From contig NZ_JAMJWG010000042.1 of the NCBI RefSeq assembly GCF_024435355.1, positions 1 to 34,115 on the forward strand: a stretch of 34,115 bases of DNA. Reading direction: 5' to 3'. Positions 7,678 to 14,598 of this stretch are shown piece after piece. Numbering within the stretch: position 1 is the first letter of the stretch; each line of letters begins with the position of its first letter. The notes under the pieces were generated by a model that did no database searches, was not told the DNA's origin, and was given only the letters and a program-made list of their open reading frames with translations. This DNA is from Streptomyces odontomachi (lineage in GTDB: Bacteria > Actinomycetota > Actinomycetes > Streptomycetales > Streptomycetaceae). Both the position numbers and the translations under genes were made by a program.

Positions 7678-8773
7678 GTGTTACTACGCTTGGCCTATCT
7701 GGCAGTCACGAACGCTTTCGCCGCACTGCGGCTGCTGCCGATGAGCGACCGGGACAAGGACGTGGAGATCCTCGCTCTGCGACACCAGCTCGCAGTCCTT
7801 GAACGGCAGCTCGGTATGACCCGGCCGGACTTTGCACCCGAGGACCGCGCGTTCCTCGCCGCCTTACTCCACAGCCTTCCCAACAAACCCTGCGCAGGCT
7901 ACGACTGCTGATCCGCCCGGACACCGTCCTGCGCTGGCACCGAGACCTCGTAAGGCGTCGACATGCCGCCCGCTCACGCCCCAGGCGCACCGGCCGGCCA
8001 CGGACCATACGGTCCATTCGGCTCCTGGTCCTGCGGCTCGCGAAAGAGAACCCGAACTGGGGCTACCGACGGATCCACGGCGAACTCGCCATGCTCGGCA
8101 TCAGCGTCGCGGCCTCCACTGTCTGGGAGATCCTGCGCACCGCCGGAATCGATCCGGCTCCGCAGCGCTCCACCACCACCTGGGCCGACTTCCTGCACGC
8201 GCAAGCCGATGCCCTCCTCGCATGCGACTTCTTCGAGACCGTCACGCTGACCGGTACCCGACTGCATGTGCTTGCAGTGATCGAGCACGCCAGTCGGCGG
8301 ATCCGGATCCTGGGAGCCACCGCGCACCCCACCGCCGCCTGGGTGGACAAGCCGCGCGGAACCTGATCATGGACCTGGAGGACGCCGGTCATCGCACGCG
8401 TTTCCTGATCCGGGACCGGGACGGCAAGTATCCCCAGCTGTTCGACGCAATCCTCGCGGCTACCGGGATCGAAGTGGTACTCACCGGCATCCGCATGCCC
8501 CGCATGAACGCGATCATGGAACGCTGGGTACGCACCTGCCGCCGTGAGCTGCTCGATCGCACACTCATCTGGAACCAGCGCCATCTCCTCTACGCTCTCC
8601 GGGAGTTTGAGGAGCACTACAACAGCCATCGCCCGCATCGTGCGCTCGGCCAATCATCACCACTGCGCTCACACCCCGAACCAATCACCGATCCGGACCA
8701 GATCACCCACCTGAACATACACAGACGCGACCGCATCAGCGGAACCCTCCACGAATACCACCGTGCCGCCTGA
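7678..8773 (+). pseudogene. Transposase (integrase core/rve domain), broken by two frameshifts
   Basis: Starts at GTG 7678 with the N-terminal helix region typical of Streptomyces integrase-core transposases (DKDVEILALRHQLAVLERQL). The frame is lost near 7880: the first frame ends at 7911, while the expected continuation (TLRRLRLLIRPDTVLRWHRD) runs in the next frame to 8366. It is lost again near 8345, after GATAHPTAAWV, and the last third (ARNLIMDLEDAGHRTRFLIRD and so on, with RMNAIMERW) continues in the third frame to 8773. Each break is explained by loss of one base. Apart from this the domain is complete, including the DFFETV and RDGKY acidic regions and the E of IMERW, so inactivation looks recent. 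Confidence 0.85.
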
Positions 8774-8780
8774 CCAGCTC

Positions 8781-8803
8781 GGATGACCTTTTCGGCACCC
8801 ACA
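8781..8803 (-). repeat. Right terminal inverted repeat of the insertion sequence
   Basis: On the minus strand this reads TGTGGGTGCCGAAAAGG and ends ATCC, pairing with 7569-7591. It begins eight bases after the transposase stop. Confidence 0.8.
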
Positions 8804-8845
8804 ACGTCCGATCGTGCACCCCGCAGCCGATCCACTGGCACCGTG

Positions 8846-8863
8846 CGTGCAAGTTCGTGCACA
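8846..8863. promoter_or_regulatory. Operator copy 1, GTGCA-N6-TGCAC, upstream of the regulatory module
   Basis: CGTGCAAGTTCGTGCACA contains the inverted repeat GTGCA, six bases, TGCAC. The identical 18 bases recur at 10535-10552. This copy lies about 75 bases before the small gene at 8938, a suitable position for a promoter-overlapping operator. The likely ligand is the Scr1-type HTH protein encoded at 9686, by analogy with autoregulation in that family; this is inference. Confidence 0.6.
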
Positions 8864-8937
8864 CTCCTGGTGAGGGGTAAGGCCTGGCGCGCAAGCTCGA
8901 AGAAGTCACTCGTCCAGACCGACGAACAGGACTGATC

Positions 8938-9159
8938 ATGGCATTGCACAAGCTCGGCAAGGACCCCGAGAGTAAGAACGGTGGCTCGCCCACCGTGTAC
9001 TACGACGACGAGACCGACAACTACATCCTGCAAGGCTGGAAGGTCACCGACTCCGCACGGTTGTCCAACATGGACATCCCCGGCCACGAGACCGTGATCG
9101 AATTCCCCAGGCGCATGGTGCAGTTCTTCCTGGAGGTGAAAGGTGGCGACGGAGTCTGA
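8938..9159 (+). CDS. Small conserved-type protein preceding the DUF6879 gene
   Basis: 73 residues (MALHKLGKDPESKNGGSP and so on), soluble, no membrane segment. It reads like a small actinobacterial protein that I remember as a regular companion of DUF6879 genes, with an N-terminal GGSPTVYYDD, a central ILQGWKVTD and a C-terminal PRRMVQFF. No ribosome site stands out apart from a weak purine run. Its end overlaps the next gene by 17 bases, so both are translated together. By association it belongs to the Scr1/DUF6879 regulatory module, perhaps as a partner or ligand of the regulator; its biochemical activity is unknown. Confidence 0.75.
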   Translation: MALHKLGKDPESKNGGSPTVYYDDETDNYILQGWKVTDSARLSNMDIPGHETVIEFPRRMVQFFLEVKGGDGV

Positions 9160-9664
9160 GTTCGACGCTCTGTTCCGCCGTGCACGTACGTCCGCAGTCC
9201 ACCTGGAGATGCGGGACAGCTACATGCGCAGCGATCCGTCGTTCATCGCCTGGCAGAAAGGCGAACCGCCGCTAACGACAGAGGAAGACGAGTGGTGGGC
9301 CAGCCTGGTACGGGAGTCGGTTCAGCGTGGCGTCGCGGTCCAGAGGGCCCGCATCGTCTCGGAACCCATCAGTGACTACGTACGGTTTGAGTACGAAGCC
9401 ACCGAGGGGCACAACGCGGCGGCCGGGGAGGAAGTCCGGTGGCTGCCCCGCCGTCGGGCCACCGACCTGGCGCTACCCGGGAACGATTTCTGGTTGTTCG
9501 ACTCCCGCGTGGCGCTCATCATCCATCTCTCCGGGGACGGCGAGTGGCCACCGGGAGGCGGCATCGAGGTGACCGAGGATCCCGCGGTCGTGGAACTGTG
9601 CGCAGCAGCCTTCACTGCGGTGTGGAAGCGCGCAGTCCCGCACGCCGAGTACAAACCCGCGTAA
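9143..9664 (+). CDS. DUF6879 family protein
   Basis: 173 residues from GTG 9143, with GGAGG six bases upstream. The segments AVHLEMRDSY, YVRFEYE, GEEVRWLPRR, LPGNDFWLFD and the C-terminal WKRAVPHAEYKP match my memory of the DUF6879 family almost word for word. The family is found in streptomycetes next to Scr1-type HTH regulators and is thought to form a toxin-antitoxin-like or signalling pair with them; no enzymatic activity is established. It overlaps the small gene before it and is followed 21 bases later by the regulator gene, so the three form one transcription unit. Confidence 0.85.
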   Translation: MATESEFDALFRRARTSAVHLEMRDSYMRSDPSFIAWQKGEPPLTTEEDEWWASLVRESVQRGVAVQRARIVSEPISDYVRFEYEATEGHNAAAGEEVRWLPRRRATDLALPGNDFWLFDSRVALIIHLSGDGEWPPGGGIEVTEDPAVVELCAAAFTAVWKRAVPHAEYKPA

Positions 9665-9685
9665 GCCCTCGCACTGCCCGTCCTC

Positions 9686-10531
9686 ATGCCATCACCGTCA
9701 TCCAGCGTCCAGCAGGCCAGGGAAACGTTCGGCCTGCGCCTGCGGGCGATCCGCAAGGACGCTGGCCTCACCTGCCGTGAACTGGCACGCCGGGCAGGCT
9801 GGCACGAGTCGAAGTGCTCGCGGCTTGAACACGGCAGGACGCCACCGTCCGACGACGACATCCGGTCCTGGGCCACCCTGTGCCAGGCCCAGGACCAGAT
9901 CCCTGATCTCATCGCCTCCGCCCGCGGCATAGACGGCATGTACATCGAGTGGCGTCACCGTACGCGCGCCGGCATGCGCTCGTCGCAGGAAGCTGTCCTG
10001 CCCCTGTACGAGCGCACCCGACATATGCGGGTCTACGAACCGGGTGTGATTCCAGGCCTGCTCCAAACCGCCTCATACGCACGCGCGCTAATGGGCGCAA
10101 TCATCGCCTTCCAGCACATCCCCGACGACACGGAAGCCGCGGTCGCCGCTCGTCTGCACCGGCAGAAGGTCTTGCACGAGGGCGGGCGCACCTTCGCGTT
10201 TCTTGTGGAAGAGTCCGCTCTGCGGGCTCGCGTTGCCCCGGATGATGTGATGGCCGGGCAGTTGGGGCACTTGCTCAGCGCAGCCGCGTTCCCGCAGGTG
10301 AGCCTTGGAGTCATCCCGGCCAGCGCGGTCCGCGGCATGTGGCCCGTGGAGGGATTTTGGATCTTCGATGAGGAACGGGTCCTCGTCGATCTGGTGACCG
10401 CCGAGATCACCGTGACGCAGCCGCGCGAGATCACCCTGTACGAACGGACGTTCAGCGCACTGGCGGATCTGGCGGTCTACGGGACGGCGGCCCGGAGCGT
10501 GATTACGTCCGCCATCGATGCGCTCGGGTGA
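9686..10531 (+). CDS. Scr1-family HTH transcriptional regulator (XRE HTH plus DUF5753)
   Basis: 281 residues. An N-terminal XRE helix-turn-helix (about 13-70: FGLRLRAIRKDAGLTCRELA, SKCSRLEHGRTPPS) is followed by a long DUF5753-type domain (about 95-275) recognisable by YEPGVIPGLLQTASYAR, RLHRQKVL, FAFLVEESALR and the later LGVIP. This architecture is the Scr1 'antitoxin-like' regulator common in Streptomyces and often linked to secondary metabolism or development. Two identical palindromes flank the module, one before its first gene and one four bases after its stop, so autoregulation and control of the downstream lanthipeptide genes are both plausible. The start lacks a clear ribosome site. 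Confidence 0.88.
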   Translation: MPSPSSSVQQARETFGLRLRAIRKDAGLTCRELARRAGWHESKCSRLEHGRTPPSDDDIRSWATLCQAQDQIPDLIASARGIDGMYIEWRHRTRAGMRSSQEAVLPLYERTRHMRVYEPGVIPGLLQTASYARALMGAIIAFQHIPDDTEAAVAARLHRQKVLHEGGRTFAFLVEESALRARVAPDDVMAGQLGHLLSAAAFPQVSLGVIPASAVRGMWPVEGFWIFDEERVLVDLVTAEITVTQPREITLYERTFSALADLAVYGTAARSVITSAIDALG

Positions 10532-10534
10532 CGT

Positions 10535-10552
10535 CGTGCAAGTTCGTGCACA
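10535..10552. promoter_or_regulatory. Operator copy 2, facing the lanthipeptide genes
   Basis: An exact 18-base copy of the sequence at 8846-8863, beginning four bases after the regulator stop. The following base run is also similar (CTCCT against TTCCT), suggesting that a larger promoter-operator unit was duplicated. It is the only regulator-type site I see ahead of the precursor gene at 11191, about 640 bases downstream. Confidence 0.6.
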
Positions 10553-11190
10553 TTCCTTTTCCGGCACATACGCGCCTCCGTACGGTCATTGAGCAGCGGG
10601 AATTCTTGATCCCCACCACTGCTGTCGCCGGCACACCGAAGCTCTGGCCATTGCCTCTGCTGGAGTCCGGCGCACCACACGCCGTCGTCTCTGAGGCGCG
10701 CACCACCGCGTCCGAACGGCACTTTGTTCCCGCATGAGGAGATCTGTGCCATGTTCTACGTCCGTTGCCTTCAGCCGATCGAGGAGAACGAGTCCTCCCA
10801 GGCTCAGTTGGTCGAGAGGCCGTCCGGGCCGGCGTTCGTCACCTACCGCCATCAGGTCTGCCTGGGGAGTGTCCGAACCGGCACAGAGACCGTGCGGCCG
10901 TCGCGAATACGGGGCTGCCTGCGGCTGCCAGCCTCCGCCTGAGCTCTCCGGTCTTCGCCGACGTCGTCAAGCACGACGACCAGCGCAGCGCAGCCTCCGG
11001 CTTGCTCGACACCGTTCCCCTGGACTGCCCCACTCGCCGCGGGAATCCGATCGTTCCCCCGGTGGTGACGACGCAGCGGGCGGAGTTCTCACCTCTTACT
11101 GGCATCAAGTCGCCGGGCCGGCGGAGATCGCCGTGATCCCCGCTGGGTCCGGAACCTTGCACCACCAGCCCATTGCCCTAAGGAGCCTGC
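10553..11190 (+). other. Long region ahead of the lanthipeptide precursor
   Basis: About 640 bases between the second operator and the precursor start. One short ORF with a good ribosome site (10751-10942) is the only gene candidate. The rest has no recognisable domain in any frame and no strong hairpin; it may be an untranslated leader, or the remains of a lost gene. Confidence 0.4.
10751..10942 (+). CDS. Hypothetical small protein ahead of the precursor gene
   Basis: 63 codons from ATG 10751 (MFYVRCLQPIEENESSQAQL at the start). Support is the GAGGAG nine bases upstream and its orientation and place between regulator and precursor. The first 35 residues look natural (mixed charged and hydrophobic), but the last part is Arg- and Ser-rich and may be out of frame, so this could also be the truncated N-terminus of a decayed gene. 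No family recognised. Confidence 0.3.
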   Translation: MFYVRCLQPIEENESSQAQLVERPSGPAFVTYRHQVCLGSVRTGTETVRPSRIRGCLRLPASA

Positions 11191-11364
11191 ATGACCGTGC
11201 AAATCGACCGCCCGGTTACTCCCCAGCAGCCGACCGCCGACGACGACCCGTTTCAACTCGACATCACCTTCATCGAGAACACGCCGACGACCGAGACGGT
11301 GCTGATGTGCAGCACCGGCGACAACTGCGGAAGCTCCTGCCCGAGCGCCTGCACCACGTCGTAA
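11191..11364 (+). CDS. FxLD family lanthipeptide precursor
   Basis: 57 residues, start ATG 11191 with AAGGAG five bases ahead. The leader carries DPFQLDITFIEN, where F21-Q-L-D24 is the FxLD motif that defines this precursor family and is presumably the recognition element for the dehydratase. The core that follows is rich in Thr/Ser and has four cysteines (C40, C46, C50, C54), enough for up to four (methyl)lanthionine rings, with CSTGDNCGSSCPSACTTS at the end. D44 is the only Asp in the core and is the natural candidate for the locus methyltransferase. All required enzymes are encoded directly downstream. The leader cleavage site is not obvious, and no protease gene is present. Confidence 0.93.
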   Translation: MTVQIDRPVTPQQPTADDDPFQLDITFIENTPTTETVLMCSTGDNCGSSCPSACTTS

Positions 11365-11380
11365 CACGCCGGTCCGTCGC

Positions 11381-11415
11381 TGTGGGCCGGACGGATCGCC
11401 TCCGTCCGGCCCACA
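11381..11415 (+). terminator. Strong hairpin between precursor and dehydratase genes
   Basis: A perfect 15-base stem (TGTGGGCCGGACGGA at 11381-11395, its complement at 11401-11415) with a five-base loop, 16 bases after the precursor stop. No T-run follows. Such structures in lanthipeptide operons act as leaky terminators or RNA stabilisers that keep precursor mRNA above enzyme mRNA; that role is inferred here. Confidence 0.75.
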
Positions 11416-11444
11416 CCCTTCCTGCCAAGAACGGAGTCTGGGTG

Positions 11445-13481
11445 ATGACGCGCTTACGGCACAGCCTGTACAGGGGGACCGGCGAAGGGATGCTGCGCGC
11501 TGCGGCGAACCTCGCCGAGCCAGTTATGCCGCCCTGGCCGGGACCTGCCGCTCCGCTCCGGCGCTGGCGTACGTGGCTGGCCGTAGTCTGGGCCGACGAC
11601 ACCTTCCGGCAGGCTGTGTCCAGCGCCAGCCCGGACCTCGCACACCAGGTCCAGTCGATCGTCGATGGCCGCTCGCCGAAGGTGCGCCGGGTGCGACGTG
11701 CGGCACTGGCCACAGCCCGGTACGCGATCAGATACGCGCGGCGCTCCACCCCGTTCGGCCTGTTCGCAGGCGTTGCGCTGGTCGAGTTCGGCAAGAGGGC
11801 CGAGGTGCGCGTCGGGGAACGGCACCAGACGGTTGCCCGACCAGGACCGGTGGCTCTGGACGCAGCGATCAGCGCCTGGGAGGGCGACGGCGAGCGCATG
11901 GCCGACGTTGACGTATGCGTGAACAATCTTGCTCAGCAGCGAAAAGGGCGGGTTCACGTTCCGTCCGAGGGCGCCTCGGAGTTCTCGCTTGCCCTTACGC
12001 CTGCCTTCGCACTCGTGCTCGATGCAGCCCGATCACCGATCCGATACTCGGCCCTGGCGGAAAAGCTCGCCGCCGAGCTTCCAAGTACGGCTGAACACCA
12101 CAGGGCCCGTCTGCTTGCGCAGCTTCTGCGGGTGCGGTTGCTGCGCTCGTCACTGCGCGCTCCCGCGACCGTCATCGATCCCACGGACGTCCTTCCCTCC
12201 ACCCAGCGGAAGGAGATCCGGAGCACCTCGTCGGCGACGGATCTGAGGCTGGACGCCACGGTCCGGCTCCCGAGCGCGGTCCTGACGGAAGCGGAGACCG
12301 CCGCGACCGTTCTGGCTCGGATCGCCACACACCCGAACGGCATCCCGTCATGGCGTCGCTGGATCGATCAGTTCGCTGAGCACTACGGCGAAACTGCCGA
12401 GGTCCCTCTGAATCTGGTGCTGGACCGCGAGAAGGGCTTGGGCTTTCCCGACGGGTTCGGCCACGTGTCTGAGCCTCCCCGCCCCATGACCCGACGGGAT
12501 CGACTGTTGCTGGAGATCGCGGGCGCCGCAGCGGCTGAAGGCGCTCGCTCGGTGCCGCTGTCCGGCGCGATGATCGAAGAACTGGAGTCCGCCGCGGGCA
12601 AGCCCGCTGGTACCGCGCCGCACCTCGAACTGGCGGTATCCGTCAACGCCCGCTCGACGCAGGCCCTGGAACGGGGAAACTTCCGACTCCAGGTGTCCAC
12701 CATCTCGCGCTCGGCCGGCTCGATGACAGGCAGGTTCTGGCACCTCTTCCCGGATACCGGCGCCACGTACGCCAACCTGCCCACGGTCGAGCCCGGCGCG
12801 GAGCTGGCCCAGCTCTCCTTCCACCCCAGTCGCATCCCGGCCGACCTGCTCGCGCGAGCCCCGCGCGTGTTGCCCCGGCTGGTCAGCGTCGGCGAGTTCC
12901 GCCATCCCGAGAAGGACGTGCTGTTCCCCTCTGACCTGAACGTGGGCATGCGTGACGGCCGCCCCTACCTCGCCGATGCCGCCACCGGCACACACCTGGA
13001 ACTGCTCGCACCGACCGCCCTGAACTTCCTATGGAACAACAACACCCCACCGCTGGCACGCTTCCTCGTCGAGATCAGCCGGGCCACAACTCCACAGGTG
13101 ACCTGGTTCGACTGGGGCGCGGCATGGACGCTGCCCTTCACCCCGGCCGTGCACTACCGCCGCTCGATCCTGGTGGCCGCACGCTGGAAGGTACGCGCTC
13201 GGGACCTGCTCGACCGCACCGCGACGCTGGATGAGTGGGCCGCGCGGTTCCATGCCTGGAGGGGCCGCTTCCGCGTACCGGACCGCGTGCTGCTGACCGA
13301 GGACGACCAACAGCTTCCCCTCAACCTGCACCAGGACATGCACCTGGACCTCCTGCGTACCCACCTTGACGCCAGCCCGACCGGCATTGCGACCCTCCAT
13401 GATGCGCCCCCGCCAGAGGCTGACGGATGGATCGACGGCAGGGCCCACACCCTCGTCATCCCCATGAAGGCGCGCTCATGA
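11445..13481 (+). CDS. Lantibiotic dehydratase, glutamylation domain (split LanB, FxLD system)
   Basis: 678 residues from ATG 11445, with GGAG eight bases upstream; the open frame extends much further left, across the precursor gene, and is not coding there. The segment STPFGLFAGV (about residue 101) is the signature of the LanB N-terminal domain, which transfers glutamate from glutamyl-tRNA to Ser/Thr side chains. The elimination domain normally fused at the C-terminus of full-length LanB is absent; it is carried instead by the N-terminus of the methyltransferase fusion at 14599. The end overlaps the cyclase gene (ATGA). It acts in the cytoplasm on the precursor to start formation of dehydroalanine and dehydrobutyrine. 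Confidence 0.92.
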   Translation: MTRLRHSLYRGTGEGMLRAAANLAEPVMPPWPGPAAPLRRWRTWLAVVWADDTFRQAVSSASPDLAHQVQSIVDGRSPKVRRVRRAALATARYAIRYARRSTPFGLFAGVALVEFGKRAEVRVGERHQTVARPGPVALDAAISAWEGDGERMADVDVCVNNLAQQRKGRVHVPSEGASEFSLALTPAFALVLDAARSPIRYSALAEKLAAELPSTAEHHRARLLAQLLRVRLLRSSLRAPATVIDPTDVLPSTQRKEIRSTSSATDLRLDATVRLPSAVLTEAETAATVLARIATHPNGIPSWRRWIDQFAEHYGETAEVPLNLVLDREKGLGFPDGFGHVSEPPRPMTRRDRLLLEIAGAAAAEGARSVPLSGAMIEELESAAGKPAGTAPHLELAVSVNARSTQALERGNFRLQVSTISRSAGSMTGRFWHLFPDTGATYANLPTVEPGAELAQLSFHPSRIPADLLARAPRVLPRLVSVGEFRHPEKDVLFPSDLNVGMRDGRPYLADAATGTHLELLAPTALNFLWNNNTPPLARFLVEISRATTPQVTWFDWGAAWTLPFTPAVHYRRSILVAARWKVRARDLLDRTATLDEWAARFHAWRGRFRVPDRVLLTEDDQQLPLNLHQDMHLDLLRTHLDASPTGIATLHDAPPPEADGWIDGRAHTLVIPMKARS

Positions 13482-14548
13482 CAGCGCCGACCCCACCCGG
13501 GACTCAGGATCTGTCCGAGGGCGCCCTCGGAGTGGCACTGCTGCACTTCGAACGCGGCGACCTCGCCTCCGCCCACAACAGCCTGACACGCGCGGTTGCC
13601 GGCGGCGTCAGCGCAGGAGGCAACGCCTCGCTCTTCCACGGCGCCCCGGCACTGGAATTCGTACTCAGCCGAGCCGGCCACGCCGATCGCGATGTCCGCG
13701 ACACCGTCGATCGCATCGTGACTGCCCGCCTGGCCGCAGCACACCGGCGGCAAGCTTCTGGGGCACTGCCGCATCTCGCGGAGTTCGACCTCATCCGAGG
13801 CTTGACTGGTATGGCCGCACTGCTATTGGGCCGAAGCGCGGCTCCGTTGCTGCTGAAAGAGGTCTTGGCCTACCTCGTCTCGCTGTCACAGCCGGTCCAC
13901 CTCGAGGGCCGTGAGCTGCCGGGGTGGTGGTCGCAGGCCGGGCCCGCCGACGAGCAGATGAACGGCGGACATGGCAACAACGGTGTCGCTCACGGCATCG
14001 CTGGGCCCTTGGCGGTACTGTCCCTCGCCACGCGGCAGGGCGTCCAGGTGCCGGGGCAGCACGACGCCATCGAGGTGTTCGCGCACTGGCTGGACACGTA
14101 TGGCTGCTGCTACTGGACCACCCACGACCAATTGACGGCTCCTAAGCCGCCCGAGTCAGCGCCCGCGCGCCCGTCCTGGTGCTACGGCCAGCCCGGCATC
14201 GCTCGCGCTCAGCAGCTCGCCGCGCTCGCCCTGGGCGACCCGGCCCGCCAGCTCGCGGCAGAGGACACCATCGCGAACACGCTCTCCGACTCGACCTACC
14301 TCGACCGGATCACCGACGCCTCGCTGTGCCACGGATGGGCCGGCCTGGTGACCGTCGTCCGTGCCGTTGCCGACGACAGCCCCGCTCCCACCCGGTTCGT
14401 ACCGGTGATCGACGACCTGACCACCCGCCTCGCCGCTGACCTCGACCGTCTGTCCAAGCCCGGATTCATGGAGGGCCGTGCCGGCGCACGACTGGCCCTG
14501 GACGGCACGAACACCACCAGCTGGACCAGCGCCCTGCTGATCGCCTAA
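13478..14548 (+). CDS. Lanthionine synthetase C-like cyclase (LanC)
   Basis: 356 residues from ATG 13478, overlapping the dehydratase stop as ATGA. The three zinc ligands of LanC enzymes are present: C235 in SWCYGQPG and C284-H285 in LCHGWAG; NGGHGNNGVAHGIAGP upstream carries the conserved Gly/His signature of the first half-barrel. LanC activates cysteine thiols on zinc and adds them to dehydro-residues, forming lanthionine and methyllanthionine rings. It is somewhat shorter than typical stand-alone LanC (about 400). A gap of 50 bases separates it from the next gene, in the same operon. Confidence 0.92.
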   Translation: MTAPTPPGTQDLSEGALGVALLHFERGDLASAHNSLTRAVAGGVSAGGNASLFHGAPALEFVLSRAGHADRDVRDTVDRIVTARLAAAHRRQASGALPHLAEFDLIRGLTGMAALLLGRSAAPLLLKEVLAYLVSLSQPVHLEGRELPGWWSQAGPADEQMNGGHGNNGVAHGIAGPLAVLSLATRQGVQVPGQHDAIEVFAHWLDTYGCCYWTTHDQLTAPKPPESAPARPSWCYGQPGIARAQQLAALALGDPARQLAAEDTIANTLSDSTYLDRITDASLCHGWAGLVTVVRAVADDSPAPTRFVPVIDDLTTRLAADLDRLSKPGFMEGRAGARLALDGTNTTSWTSALLIA

Positions 14549-14598
14549 CCCACCCGGCACCCGAACCGAGCCCACCGACAAGGAGCGCCCACGCAACC

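Larger units (their letters stand above)
7569..8803 (+). mobile_element. Decayed insertion sequence with DDE transposase
   Basis: An element of about 1.2 kb carrying a single transposase reading frame set. Its ends are imperfect inverted repeats of 23 bases that match at 19 positions, sharing the core GTGCCGAAAAG. Just outside both ends the sequence AACG/ACG appears (7564-7567 and 8803-8806), which may be a short target duplication, though the exact boundary is ambiguous by one or two bases. The transposase is interrupted by two frameshifts, so the copy should not be able to move on its own. It sits exactly between the two RiPP loci. Confidence 0.8.

Noticed and set aside
8938..9159. Reading the small gene before DUF6879 as a DUF397 protein, the usual Scr1 partner
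   Set aside because: It lacks the W-x-K-S-S-x-S start and the C-terminal RDSKDP-type motif of DUF397.
10528..10737. A 69-codon ORF starting over the second operator
   Set aside because: It starts inside the last codons of the regulator gene, its first codons are the operator palindrome, and there is no ribosome site or recognisable domain.
10734..11444. N-terminal extension of the dehydratase frame
   Set aside because: It runs across the lanthipeptide precursor in another frame and is Arg/Pro-rich noise.
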